From NCBI GenBank assembly GCA_030063045.1, contig JAQSEB010000045.1, forward strand, positions 682,001-746,000: a DNA stretch of 64,000 nucleotides. Direction: 5' to 3'. The position numbers and the translations under genes were made by a program. Below the pieces are notes generated by a model that made no database searches, was not told the origin of the DNA, and was given only the letters and a program-made list of their open reading frames with translations. Shown piece after piece: positions 1-13,407 of this stretch (position 1 is the stretch's first letter; every line of letters starts with the position of its first letter). The DNA comes from Pratylenchus scribneri. Lineage: Eukaryota > Nematoda > Chromadorea > Rhabditida > Pratylenchidae.

Positions 1-85
1 ACCAAAAGTAACTACAATATATTAGAATTTTAAACTGATAAAGTACCGAATAAAAGAATTGAGAAATGAGAAGAATATTATAATT

Positions 86-162
<77 letters not shown>

Positions 163-983
163 ACCTAGTATATATTTATATTGGGCGCCCATTCCAGAAG
201 AAAGTGATGTCACAAAACCGAAGTCCGTAAATTCGGTCAATAAAAGAAAAGTAAAAATTTACCCGAGGCAATTTCCCAAACATTCTGAAATACAAATTAA
301 AAAATGTAAAATTCCATTCACAGCTTATCAGATGCAGTTGAATGGTGATGAATGAATTGACTTATTCAAATTAAGATACACTCGGATATTTGCCTAACAG
401 CTTATTTAGGTAAGCATAGCATGACAGATGACACTCGGCATTGATGGAATATTAATTTTTTTTCATTAATGAAAAAAATGCATTCATTTCTTACTCATCT
501 ACCAATATCAAAGAAAATTTACACAAATTTATTTGACGCATTTTCCCAATTCAATTCCATAAATAATTTCTTCTCCGTCATCATTTGACCTCATTTAGCT
601 TATATTTATTTTTGGTAGGCTATCAACCAAATGTTCTTCATATCAAAAAATTCAAATATAGCTTATTGGTTTCCATTTTTCTTCATCAAAATTGCTCAAA
701 GAATTATAATTTTCAAATATCTGCTTGAGGCATTTTCCCATCAATTATTTTATTTCAATCGCCATTTGAAATCGGTAGTTGGAGTATCTCTTTCCATAAA
801 ATAATTCCCCAATTTGCCCAATAATAATTCCTAACCCATATATAAAAATGCCTTCTCTCAATGAATTTATTTCAAACTGAAAATGTATTTAATCATATTT
901 ATTAATTAATTTTCCTTTTCTAAAACAGAAAAATTTTCTTAATTAAGTAAATTTAAAATTAATAAAAATTTCAAATGGATTAA
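1..983. other. Intergenic, no gene identified
   Basis: AT-rich sequence upstream of the SPRY gene. A (TA)n microsatellite runs from about 94 to 155. The open frame crossing it (59-355) is largely dinucleotide repeat read as Ile-Tyr, followed by about 60 codons that resemble nothing I know. I see no convincing exon. Confidence 0.6.
94..155. repeat. (TA)n microsatellite
   Basis: An uninterrupted run of alternating T and A of about 60 bases. It produces an artificial Ile-Tyr repeat in the forward reading frame. Confidence 0.97.
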
Positions 984-3457
984 ATGAAAGACCAGCAGAA
1001 TAACGACAAATTGATGAAGGAAAATGAAAAATTAAAGGAGGAAATGGCCAAGAAAGATCAACAAATTGGTATAATGAAGGAGGAAATCACAAAATTACAA
1101 GAAGAAAATCAAGGATTGAAAGAACAAATGGCAAAAATAAAAAATTCTGGGAAAAGGGTAAACAAGGGGAAATTAAATTTTATGGAGGAAAATATTTAAA
1201 AGCAGCAAAAATCATCAATTTGCCGTCGACCATTGCCAGCCGAATTAATGAATGAATTGTTCACTTCATTGTCACTAGAAAATGCACTTGGACTTCTGAC
1301 CAAAATGCCAAATGGTCTTTTGGCAAGAAATGTGCAAAAAATGCTCAATGACATTAAAACGGTAAATTGAATTTTTTTATAAATTAAAAATATAAATCTT
1401 TTAGAAAATGAAGTCCAACAAATGGAATATGGCAGATTGTGGACCGAAATTGGCAATTTCCGATGATGGATTCGTTGTTGAGCATTCTGGCTCAAATGGT
1501 AAAATTAATATTAATTTCGTGGATTCGAATTGCCAATGTATCAGAAATATTTTAAGATTGATGGATTTAAATATAAAATGGCCAAAAAGTTGGGCAAAAA
1601 TAATAATTTTTTAAAAATTTTCAATCAAATTTACAATTCTTTAATATCATCAATTCAACTTAATAATCAGAGGAGATCATAAAATATGTAAAATTTAATT
1701 TTTCATTAATTAAATAAAATTATAGAAATTAATTAGAAATAATTTTATTTATTTAAAGTATTGAATTGTGTTCGTGCCATTTGGCCAATACCGACATTTA
1801 ATTTTTGTGCAACAACAAAGAAACCATTAATAATTTTCTATTATGAAGTGGAAATTCTAATGAAACAATGGTAAATTTTTAATTAAATTTTGTATAATTT
1901 TTCATCTTAAAAATTGATTTATTTTACTGCCGATTGATATAAATAATTTCAAAAATAATTTTTGAATAAAAACAAGTAGAAAGATAAGGAGGAATTTATT
2001 TAAATGGAATTAAAAGTCATCAAATTTTTTAGCCTTAAAAGGTGATTTATTCAGGGTTCGGATTTGTCCTTATTTATAAGATTTGTCCTTATTTTGAGAG
2101 GTCAAATCTTAAAAAATTAAAATGTCCTTATTTGTAAGAAATGTCCTTATTTTTGGAGAATTGTCTTATTTTGTCTGATTTTTCATAAATTTTTCTTTTT
2201 TTTCCTTAAAAATGTCTAAATTTTTCGCTGCGCGGCTAATTTTAGCTTAAATTTTTCGCTGCGCAGCTAATTTTAGCTTAAATTTTTAGCTGCGCGGCTA
2301 TTTTAGCTAGATTATTCACAAATTTATGATTTGATTATTACCCAAAATTGCTCGAACAGATTATGGGAGGTGAAAAATATGATATTTAAACAATATTTTA
2401 CATGAATAAACCGATTTTAAATAATTTTAAGGCACTTTTATAAAAATCTTATTTTTGACCACAAAATCTTATTTTTTGATCTAATTTGTCTTATTTTGAA
2501 AATTTTCTGATCCGAACCCTGGATTTATTAAAGCGAAAATTGTTTATAAATTAATTTAAGGATAAATATTGAACATCAATAAATTAAATTTTAATAAATT
2601 TACAGGATTTACGGCATTACCATAGGGTTTAATACTCGTCAATTTCCATTGGAAGGCAATTGGCGTGGAAAAGCTAAAAATTCCTTTGGATTTAATTGCA
2701 AAAGAATAATGTGGTGGTTTGATGAGTCAAACAAATTCGAAAATGCCACAAGAGGATATTTCGCGAAGGGAGATATAATTGGCATTGGTATAATCCATTC
2801 TTGGGCAAATTCATCAATGCAAATGCAATATTTTTCAACATGCAATGGCGAATTATTGGGTAAGTAAAATTATAAAAATATTTGAAAATTTACATTTACA
2901 ACAATCTATAAAAAAATGGTAAATTTTAGATCCAAATTATTTTGATAATCAAATTATTCTATAGAATAGTAGCATTAAATTTAGTAAATTCGCTAGCAAA
3001 AATTGAAAATTAAGATGCGTTTAGAAAAAGAACATGGATTTAATAAAATTGTAAAAAGTTATGACCAAAAATAGGCAAATAAAAAAATAGGACTGTTTTC
3101 ATTTTATTGTTAATTTTCTTTCCAATTTTATTTTGATCAATTATATTATATTATTATCAAAATTTTCTACAGAAAAAAAGAGTTTAATCCAAAAATATGT
3201 ATGTATTTTATTAATAAAGATATAAAAATATTGTCCTATGTTAGCCATTGATTAATTTATGTAATTAAAATTTTACAGAAATATACAAATGATAGAAAAT
3301 AAAAAATACAAATTTAGGAAAAGTTGAATTGCCTGCAAAATTTGCCAAAATTAAACTTTTTCCGGCTGTCACTTTGTTCAATACAGGAGAATCAATCCGG
3401 GCTAATTTTGGGAAAGAAAAATTTTGTTTCAAAGACTTTGATAAACTCCTCCAATGA
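984..3457 (+). CDS. Coiled-coil plus SPRY domain protein, six exons, 310 aa
   Basis: Proposed exons are 984-1157, 1203-1361, 1405-1498, 1759-1870, 2606-2859 and 3318-3457; phases agree at every junction and total 311 codons with the TGA stop. The first exon is a Lys/Glu/Gln coiled coil of about 55 residues. Exon 2 holds RPLPAELMNELF, which looks F-box-like. Exons 3-6 form a SPRY domain: YYEVEI in exon 4, GITIGF and KNSFGF, then GDIIGIGI and TCNGELLG in exon 5, and PAVTL-GES-ANFG in exon 6. SPRY domains are protein-interaction modules; no signal peptide is visible, so this is not an obvious secreted SPRYSEC-type effector. An in-frame TAA at 1197-1199 is removed only if the 45-nt first intron is spliced (48 nt with the alternative CAG acceptor). 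The binding partner is unknown. Confidence 0.85.
2052..2521. mobile_element. hAT-type MITE in intron 4 of the SPRY gene
   Basis: The termini are inverted repeats with perfect arms CAGGGTTCGGAT. They are flanked by an 8-bp direct repeat GATTTATT (2044-2051 and 2522-2529), which matches the 8-bp target duplication of hAT transposons. The 470-bp interior has no coding capacity. It contains repeats built on TTTGTCCTTATTT and three copies of a TTTTTCGCTGCGCGGCTAA-like block. Confidence 0.9.
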
Positions 3458-6400
3458 TTTTGGTAGAATGAAAAATGATGAAAATCATATTTGTTGAATT
3501 AAAATTAATCGTTAATCAAGCATAAAGAAATTCATTAATTTTTCTTTACAATATAATTATATTTCTTTTTTATTTTGTCGTTTTTCAGCTAATAATAATC
3601 GAAATTTTTTTATATTATATAAACAAATCATTCCGATCAGACCCTTGTCCTTATTTTTGAACTGTTAGACAGCTCAAGAGCCACATTATAATATATTGGA
3701 AGGGTCATTTCCGCCATGTTCTTCTCTTTTCATTGTTATAGCAATTTTGATGAGCCACGAAATCAGAGGCAATTATCCAATTTAATGGATTTAATAACCC
3801 ACAAGTCTTGGCAATTCATTGCTGAATTAAACATACAAAACTTATAAACTTTAACCCAGTTATGGCCAAAAAATAATACGATTGCAACTGAGGAATATAA
3901 AGTACAAGTAAAATATTAAATATCCTTTATCAAATTGCTTTAATTCAAATTCTAACTTTGTCAGCAATTTTTTAAATTAATTTATATTATTAATCTGCCC
4001 ATTTTCCGTTTTAAAAAAATTTTCATCGTTCATTTTCCTCTTCTAATAAATTTTTAGAAGGTCAAGACAAGAGGCTATAATAATGTATTTGGTGTTGAGC
4101 GTTAACTGGATGAACAGTGGAATATTTCAACATTCCTCATCAATTGGTCAACTCATTTTTTTCATTTGTAAACCTGCATCATTTAAAGAGGCAAAGATGG
4201 CGCCGAAAGGTGAAACAGAAGGAAAATATGTATTTCGCCTCAAACTCCTTCGCCTCACCATTTACCCACTTTTTTCTTCATTCATACAACCAGCCAGTCC
4301 TCCACCGATATAACCTTTAAATTTCCTTCCAGCCGCTGCGCCGATTGGTCAACGCGATATTTTTGATGAGAGTCGAAAGGGCGGAATAGCGAGAATAATG
4401 AGTATGGTGGAGGAAAATGGTAAAAGAAATGGCAGTTGGGAATATTTCATCCGACAGAAAGAAATAAAATTAAATGACAATTTTTGGATGGTATTTTCGG
4501 AAGTAAAATTGGTGCAATAATATATTTGGAAATAAATGCAAAAATATTGGTCACCAAATCACTAGTATTTCTCTCTTCTATCAAATTAACCAATTTGATG
4601 GTAAAAAAATACATTTTCCATACATAATCTCCGATTAATTTTTTAATGTTTTAGATTTATACATTTTTTTTATTCAAATATTTTCATTTCAAATTCTAAT
4701 TTAAAAATTGAAAATGTAATTTGTGATTTTTTTAAAATTTACTTTAGTTAAATTAGATAGACTAAAATTTAATATTCATTTTTTTTTTTGTAAATTCCCC
4801 CTTTCCATTTTCCATATATTTTAGAAGATCATTTTAGGCCTAAACCAAAATGAGCAAAGTAATTTTTAGCAATTTATTTTTTTTTGGCTTTTTTTCTTCT
4901 ACCCATTCCATTATCACATTTTCCATTCTAATTTAATTTCAAGAAAGGCTCACAAGCATTTTAAAAAATATATTTTCTGATTTTTTTTTAATTAAAATAG
5001 ATTTAAAATTCATTTTTATTTGGGGCTTCTTTATTCATTTATTTCCGGATTTATTTAAAGTCAAATAATCAAAGATTTTTTTTAATAATGTTTTTTTTAA
5101 ATTTTAAAATATTTCGTTGCGCCCATCTGCCAAATTTATATTAATTTCATACAAAATATAGAAATTTATCTTTGGAAAAGAATAAAATTTTATGAGTTAG
5201 AAAAAAATCAAAAAAAAAAGATAATTTTTATCCAATTTTTTATTTATTGACAATAAACTTGAAATTTATTATATAATTGAAAAATTCTATCAGAAAAATC
5301 AAAATAAATTATTTAAAACATTTATTATTTTTTTAAATTTAAAATTTATCAATAGAAGGCCATCTTAGTCTATCCGCTTGCCTTTAAATTTTCAACATGA
5401 GGAAGGAAATTGCGCGGTTGTCATCAAAATGAATTTTTGTTTGAATTTAAGAAGACAAATTAATGGGAGCAACGTTTGTTGAAAAGAAGATACAAATCGC
5501 CGTAGGAGGTGGTTGTCTTGTCATTTGGGATGGGAAGGTTATTTAACCTTTTACCTGAGAGGGAGAGGGGAAGATGGAAAAAGTATTAGGAGGAATGAAG
5601 AATTGGTAGATGAAACGAGAAGATGGCGAGCTGGAGATAACCTCATTTTTGCCTCAACATTTTTGTGCTCACTTGACCATATTTTGACATTGTCTGCGCT
5701 GCAGGCTACTGGCGGGGAATGAGGTGGGAGTTAGTGCCGTCGTTTTGGGCTGTTGCTGACAACCAACTAATTTACCTCATCAGCAGTTCAATCTTCCAGC
5801 CGGCAGACGCCATTTCCCCCATTTTCATTCATTTAATTTGCACTATACCATTGAATTCAAATTAGTTTAATAAATTTGTTAGTCAAATTTTAAATCCCTT
5901 AATCAAAGTCTCTAATCCATTTCAAAATTTCCATTTTTACTATCAGCTATCAAGTTAAAATAAAATAATGAAATGGTTGGCTTTAAATTAATTCTTTTTA
6001 TTTTTGTTTTTTTTTAAATATTTGATCATATTTATCATTTCAAAATTTTAGAATTTACCCAAAAATAATTATTAAATATACCTGCAGATGTCGAATTATT
6101 ATATGAGTTTTAAAATAATTTTAAAAATTTTTTTTATTTTAACGATTGGCAATAAAGCGTTCCCATTCCCATATTTTTTAATTAATCTGGAATTGATTAT
6201 TTCATTAAAAATTTAATTTAAATAAAATTAATAATCTAATTGTTCGAAATTATCATCCATCAATCAAATTCTTTACAATTTTATTGCTGGGAAAATGATC
6301 TTTGAATAAGCAAAAATGAAAAACTCTAGGTAATTTTGCGTCATCAAAAATTTTACTTATTTTTTCTAGAATAATATAAAATTGCCTGGCGCAAAAATGA

Positions 6401-7986
6401 AAGCACATTTTTTAATCTCATGGCATCATATCTAGACAAAAAAAAATGCGGGGAAAATATTTTTTTGCGATAGGAAATGTTTGGAAATGACAACTCTGAT
6501 GGACGGACAAAGTCCACCAAAAAAATATTTATTTGGCATCACTAAAGATGGGAGGAAATTTATGCGATGAATTTGGCTAAAGGCAGTAAAAAATTTGAAT
6601 ATATTTATTTAGTTTGATAAATGGACTCCTTACCTACCTTTATCATTATCAAAAATTTACTTGAATGATAAAAAAAAATGAATAGTTAATTTCTCCAGCA
6701 GAAGATCATTCCAATACCAATTTTTTATCCTCAACTGTACATTCTATATATACTCATATTTTATATAAAAATTTAAATATTAGCAAAATTTCCATCTAAA
6801 AATTTGAAAAATTTTCTCCAAATGCGATATACTCTGCAAAATTCAGATAAAATAATAATAATTAATAAATAATATGTAATAAATTCCATAAATAATACTC
6901 CGTTTTCGTCACATTAAAAGATCATAAATGAATTCATTGGCAATTTATTCTCCTGTAAAAATTACGAAAAGAAAATTCAGCTATAAATCTTTAAAAAAAT
7001 TATTTATAGTCCGTTCTAATAGAAAATAGCAAAGACTTTTATATAAAAGCGCATCCTTGACCCATCCTTTTTGGCAGGTTACTGTACTAAAAGATTATTA
7101 TTTTTGTAAGCTTATAAGAAGCTTTTTAGTAATTTTTGATGAAATCCTTGCTTTTCAAAAAAGCATAAATCTTTTTAAAAACGATAGCATTTTTGTTAGA
7201 CTATAAAAAATACATATTATGTTTTATAATAAGAACTTTTTCTTGGTTTTGGAATAGGAAGACTTTCAATTTTTAATCGCCAATCTAAAAAATCATCAAA
7301 AAATTCAATCATGGTAATTTGGCTGACCCTTGACCTCTAATTATAAATACAAAGCACAAAGATCACTACAAATTATACCAATACAAAATACATATACAGT
7401 ATACCTTTTTAATAGGGTATATAAAATAGTTCCCATTATTATTGCCAAATTTGTGTAAATTTTCTTTTTTCAACGAAATATTATTAAAATACATTTTTTA
7501 AAATTTTTATATGGCCATAATCCCTACAATTTTGAATAAGCCAAAAATTTGTTATTTTATGATAATCAAAATTACTTTTTTTTTATTGGGTCAAATTATT
7601 TTTGATTTAACCCCTCATGTTAATAAATAATCCGCGAATGTTACATCATTCATGATGAATCATGATTAAAAATGATTTCTACTTTAGAAATTTCGTAATT
7701 TTTATGTCATCTCATTCTCATTATTATTAATATTCTACCAAGCAAAGTAAATAAAATACATATTTAAAGGATTTAAAGGTAGTGTGTTCATTTCAATTGG
7801 TAGAAATAGAAATCCTCTGCTAAGATGAAATGATTTGAATAATTTTAACAATCTGAAAATTTTTATTTGAAAATTAAATATTTTCTTCCATTAAATTCAT
7901 CAACAACATTTTTTATTACCATCATAAGTATTCTTCCAAAGCCACTGCTAGTAAAGAATTTGCAGGCTATCAATTAAATTTGAATA
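3458..7986. other. 4.5-kb intergenic region, no supported gene
   Basis: Mostly very AT-rich. Two less AT-rich islands stand out, at about 4030-4520 and 5390-5830. The first contains a 60-codon open frame after a TTCCAG (about 4332-4520) that might be an orphan exon, but no partner exon fits. The second contains a 69-codon open frame with no recognisable content. Either could be regulatory sequence or a relic exon. Confidence 0.5.
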
Positions 7987-10900
7987 ATGCCAGCCACAAT
8001 GGACAATCTAAATGCATTTTCCACTGCTTCTTCCACAACATTTGGTAAACCATCAAACGCAATGGAATTTCGGCAGAAAGCACCAATTGAAGTGAGTTTC
8101 GAGGGAATTTTATTTATAATATTATAGCTAAATTATCAGAATATTATTTTCTCTAAAATTTTAGCTAAGTAAATCTGCCTATACCTCTGCCACAATTTCT
8201 GTTACTGAGTTATTTTTCGGGCCACAAGAATTCGAATGCTCTAAAAATCCTTTAAAAAATGTTTTTAAAATTTATGAAATTTTAGAATAATTTATAAAAT
8301 ATTAGTGACTTTTTCTTCAAAAAATTCAACTATTTTGCCCGCAAAGGACATACTATATTAAAAAAACCCGATTTCGTATAAGACAGAATTATAGAGGACG
8401 GTATATATCATTTATCCTCTGGATAAGTTAATTTCTTGCTTGGAATTATCGTAATAAAAAAAGAGAAAAAATATAGTCCATATAATAAAATGTGTCACTG
8501 AAATATTATCCATAATAAATTTGTTAAAGCTTTTGTAAAAATTGGCTTGAAAATCCTTAGCTTTCTTTCTATTCCTTTTGTAAAAAAAATGTATTAAAAT
8601 TTCAGTCTCCAACCTCATCAACTGCAGCATTCATTACTTCTTCTCGTTCTTCAAATGGGCATCAGAATGCCATTGCCAATGGCAATGAGAATATCAGCAA
8701 ATTATTGTTTGCCTCCACCATGGCTAATAATAATTCCGCCTCCTCCGTTTCCCCATCCTCTTCCTCACCTTCTTCCTCTGCTTCATCCGCCCCTACGGCA
8801 CAACAAAATGTTGGCATTTCACCGTTCAATTTTCTGCCTTCATTTGGAGCAGACCTCCAAAAAATAATTGCCCGAAATTTTGAGGATCAAATTCGTCAAA
8901 ATGCTCAATTCAATCAGTTGTTATTTCTTGAAGAGGAGGAGAAGCAACGCCGAAAGCAAGCATTGCTCTACAATAAAACAATTAGTATATTGGAATATTT
9001 TTAATTTTATTATTTTATAATAATTTTAATTAAAGGTCATGAGAAGCGAAAATTCACACCACCCATTTCTGATTTCATGGTGCTGGAGGTTTTGAAGCGA
9101 AAAAACTATTTGGTTGAACATAACACAAGCAGAGTGAGTTAAAATTTCAATTTTATTTAAAAAATTTTTTGAACTTATAAAATTAATTTCAGATTAAATA
9201 ATTAATAATTCTGTAATTAGAATTTTTCAGAATTGCCAATTTTATATAAATTGGAATAAATTGCTGAATTATATGAAATGCATATTTATATGTTTTTTGT
9301 TGGTATAATCTATATAAGAGTTTATAAATAATATTTTTTTGATATCAGTATTTCGAAAAAAAACTTTATTTTGAATATTTTTGCATTTTTGTTAAAAATT
9401 TTAACTAAAAAAATTTAATAAATTTTATTTTACATATTTTGTATTTTTTGGCAAAAAAATGAAAATAAAAATGTAAAATAAATTCAAAATTTCAAATTTT
9501 ATAAAATTTTTGGCAAATTTTGCATATTTTGGCATTTTTGGATCATATAAATATTTTCTCAGAAAAATAAGCATAAATTAAATTTATTTAAAAATTTTTC
9601 TAGGATTTGAAATTTTCGGAAGAAAAGCGGAAAGCTTGGGAAACGGTGCGAGACTTGTTGAAGGAGCGATTTGCCGGTTTTACAATGGGCATTGAAAACA
9701 TCAAATCGCATTGGCGTTATCGAAAGCGAAAAGTGACTGATGCAGCCAACGAAATACGAGGGTAATTGATTATAAAATATTCAATTTTTGATATTATTCG
9801 CAAAAAAATTTTTAGTGTTTAAGTTTATTGTTAGCCTTAAGCAAAGGCAAAAAACGAACCAAGATTTTAAAATAAAGTTATTTAGCTAGTGAATTAGTAA
9901 ATGAATGCCCTGAAAATGTCAATTTTCGGCAAGAAAATTTTGTGAATAAATTAACTAACATTATTTTCTATTTTTCAAAAAATTTTTTAATTTTCAACTA
10001 TTAAACACAACTTTTACTTTATTTAATAGATATTAGACTATCTTGTTAAGTAAAAATAAAAAAAGCCAGTAGTTAAAAAATCCGACCTAATGTAAAATTG
10101 GCATTTTAATTTACCAAAATAATGTCTTTTAAACTAGAAAAAATTTAAATATTCTTAACTCAATATACACATAGGTAAAATTGTTTTTGCTATTGAATTA
10201 GATAATTTTGACAAATAATAATTTTTAAAAAAAAATAATTGAATTTAATTTTCAGCCCTGATATTGAGGACAAATTGCGCGAAAAACTTGGGAATGAAGT
10301 GGATTTTCGTATCTATTTGGAATTAAAAGCCTCAAATATGTTGGACAGCTTCGATGATGACTCGCCACCCGTAAACATTTTTTTATATTAAATTAGGATA
10401 ATCTAGGAGGCAAGATTTTTGCCTAATTTTATTACAGTATATACTCTTTTAACTCTAAACTCTTTAATAATTTCCTACTGTAGATTTCGGAGGACCTAGA
10501 CCTATTAGCTCTTGGCAAGATAAAAAAATTTTGCATCTTTCCGGATTGTCTAAAAGTTTTAAAAATCTACTAAAAGGTGTTAAAAAAATATACAGAAATT
10601 AACGGTTCGCCTAATTTTCTCAATTTTTGATGGGTTGAAAAATAATTTGAAGTGGTGGTATTAAAAGAATATATACGGTAAATGATATTTCTTAAAATTT
10701 TTTTTCTAAAAAAAATTTAGATATTAATTTGTCCAAAAAAGTAACAAAATTTTTAAAAATTATAATTTTAAAAAGCCTTAACTTTGCATGAAAATGTTTG
10801 GTTTACTTCTTAAATTTAAAAATAAGGCAAGGTTAAAAATATGCGGAAGGCTGCCTATTAAATAAAGCCTGCTGATATTTTATATTTTATGGCCTCGAAA

Positions 10901-13407
10901 GCTTATTTTTCGGCACATCAAATAGAATTTTCGGCAAAAATTGCCTCGCATAAGCACATTTCATAATGTTTATCATATGCTTCCTAAACCTATCTGAAAA
11001 ATATTTACCTAATTTCTCAATTTAAAAAGCAAAAATTTAATTAATTATTTTTAAATTTTATCTACCCCTTATTCAGATGCCATTGGCCAATTCCAACAAT
11101 ATCGCTGATGATGATGATGGCACAATGAATTTTTCCAATTCGACCCAATTTCCAATGCAATTTGATGGACAATACCAAAAATCGCAAAATGATCAATTGG
11201 CCCAATTATTGAAGAACAATTCCAATGCATCGGCAGCGGCATTGTTCCCTGCAAATGGTAGAAATTAATTTATTAAAATTTAAATGGATAAATCCAATTT
11301 TTGGATTTAGAAGGGGAAAAATAATAATTAAAAGATTTTTAAATAAAATTACGATAAAAATGAATTGTGGAGGTAAATTTTATCCAAAAATGATTTGCTC
11401 CTCCTATTTTATTGGAATTTAAGTACCCATTTACTCACTGATTGATAAGGAAAAAAGAATGGTACACGATTACTGTCCCATTGCCCCGGGCCATTTCGTT
11501 GGAGCTTATTCTCTTTTAATTGGTGCCGTTTGCCGTTTAAAATTTTTTCCCGCTTAAATATTTTATCCATCAAAATGAATGATTGGGTCGGTCAGCAAAA
11601 TTGGCATTTTTACAATTTTGCCCTGTCTTCTTCGATTATTTGCCTAGGGCAAAAGCATTTGAATAATTATTCAAAAATCAAATCCCAATCAAAATTTTGC
11701 CTAATGTGGGTACAGTTTACCCATTTATTGGAAAATCAAATGTCGCTGTTCAGAATTAAAAAGGATTATTTTGCGGAATTTCAAATGTGGTTGAAAGGGA
11801 TTTGGATTAATAAATTCGATTTTTGAAACCTATAAAAGTTTGAATGGAATGTAAAACAGTTTCAGTTAAAATATAATAATTTATTAAATTTATATTTCAA
11901 AAGTCAATGAATTTTTAGTTAGTTGGATTCATTTTTAGAATCTAAAAATTTTTATTTGTTTGCTTTAAGACACATATTAAAGAATTATGAGCCATATTCA
12001 AATATGGAATTGAATTTTGAACCGAGATTAGTTATGATTCCATGGTCTTTTTAAAAATTATATTAAATTAAAAATTCCAAAAATATATATAATAGACGAA
12101 ATAATGAGAATAAAATTTTTAAACCGATTTCTGATCGTTCGCTTCAGTGCTATAGTATTTGGTTTTTGGTTCGCCAGAGTATTACTTTTAAGGCAGACAA
12201 ATAAATTTTTTTTAAAACGGAGTCAACAAAGAACAATTAGATCAAATTCTGAATTGAATTTTTTAGTGCCTTCACCACTGTTGGATTTCTTTAAATTACA
12301 ACAAATTAAACAAATGACTGACATCAATTTCAACGCAAATTTGCCGAAAATTGACAACAACAATCCTCATTCAATTGGCCAACAAAATGGACAAATAATG
12401 TTGGATGTAGGACGAAAACGAGCCGCTGAATTGAATGTAAATTTGGCATTTGGACAGAATGGAATTCACAATTGCCAACCACCAAAAATGCACAAAAATG
12501 ATGGCGGCATTGTGAAAGAAGAAAATGGTGACAGTAATGATGAGGAGGAGGACCTAATTATCGATGAAGATGGAACAACAATGATGGAATGCACCAATCA
12601 AAATGAGGAAAAACGAAAGATTGAGGAAAATGTGGTGAAGGTAGAAAATGCAGTGCCCATGGAAATGAACGGACAAATCAATGCACTTATCCAGGTGAGA
12701 TAAAAAAAATTGTAATGTGTTTTGGTTTGAGAAAATCGATACAATTTAAAAAGGAAATCGGGAAATTTTTACCAACGAAATCAGAGTTTTGAAACCGAGA
12801 TTCTCTATTATATTTGATACCGCTGCATATCATAAATATTTTTAAGAAATAGCTTTAAATTAGCTACTTCTATAGGTCGAAATTTTAATTTTTTATGATC
12901 AAAAAATAAATAATATAATTTAATTTGTAATTTTTAAAAATCAATATCAATTAATTTATAAAAAAATTTTCGTAGAAAAAATCAACATTTTTTGAAGCTA
13001 TATTGCTAAATAATAATTAGTTTTAAAAACCTATCCAACAGAATTCGAAATTTAAACTTTAATTTAATGTTAAAATTAATCAAAATCCTAAAAATTAGTT
13101 CTGAAAGAATTTATGGCCTTATAGACACAGAATTTTAGACAAAAATATTTAATAATTGAATAAATATGATTATATAGTTTATTTAAAAATTAAAATTCTC
13201 TTTTTAAATATTTTAATTATTTTTTCATAATATAAATTCAAATTTTTGATAAACATTTAGGCCCAAATTGAAGCGGCAAACGCACAAAAGGAATTGGCCA
13301 ATTTGCAAAAGTCGGCCACCGTTGAATGGTTGAAGGCAGCAAAAAACATCAATGAAGTGATTCCAAAATTGGGGGCAGCCATTGAAAAATATATGAAAGA
13401 GGAATAA
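7987..13407 (+). CDS. Myb/SANT-like putative DNA-binding regulator, eight exons, 536 aa
   Basis: Proposed exons are 7987-8091, 8606-8984, 9036-9133, 9604-9761, 10256-10370, 11077-11257, 12267-12694 and 13261-13407; all phases agree and sum to 537 codons including TAA. Residues 36-120 are Ser/Ala/Asn-rich and low in complexity. Residues about 166-247 (exons 3-4) form a compact basic helical domain with an early Trp (KAWETVRDLL) and a late KSHWRYRKRK, the layout of Myb/SANT-like (zeste/MADF-type) DNA-binding domains. An acidic, Asn-rich region follows (DEEEDLIIDEDG). The last 48 residues form an Ala/Lys/Glu helix that may dimerise. I infer a nuclear transcriptional regulator; orthology is not established. 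Introns are long for this genome (up to about 1 kb). Confidence 0.82.

Noticed and set aside
984..3457. Reading the SPRY protein as a secreted SPRYSEC-type effector
   Set aside because: No signal peptide at the start; the N-terminus is a charged coiled coil.
4083..4320. Two overlapping 70-codon frames in the intergenic region
   Set aside because: No domain, no flanking exons in phase and no homology I recognise.
12104..12266. N-terminal extension of the exon 7 frame with hydrophobic residues, resembling a signal anchor
   Set aside because: The acceptor TTTTTTAG at 12266 joins in phase with exon 6. The upstream part has intron-like base composition.
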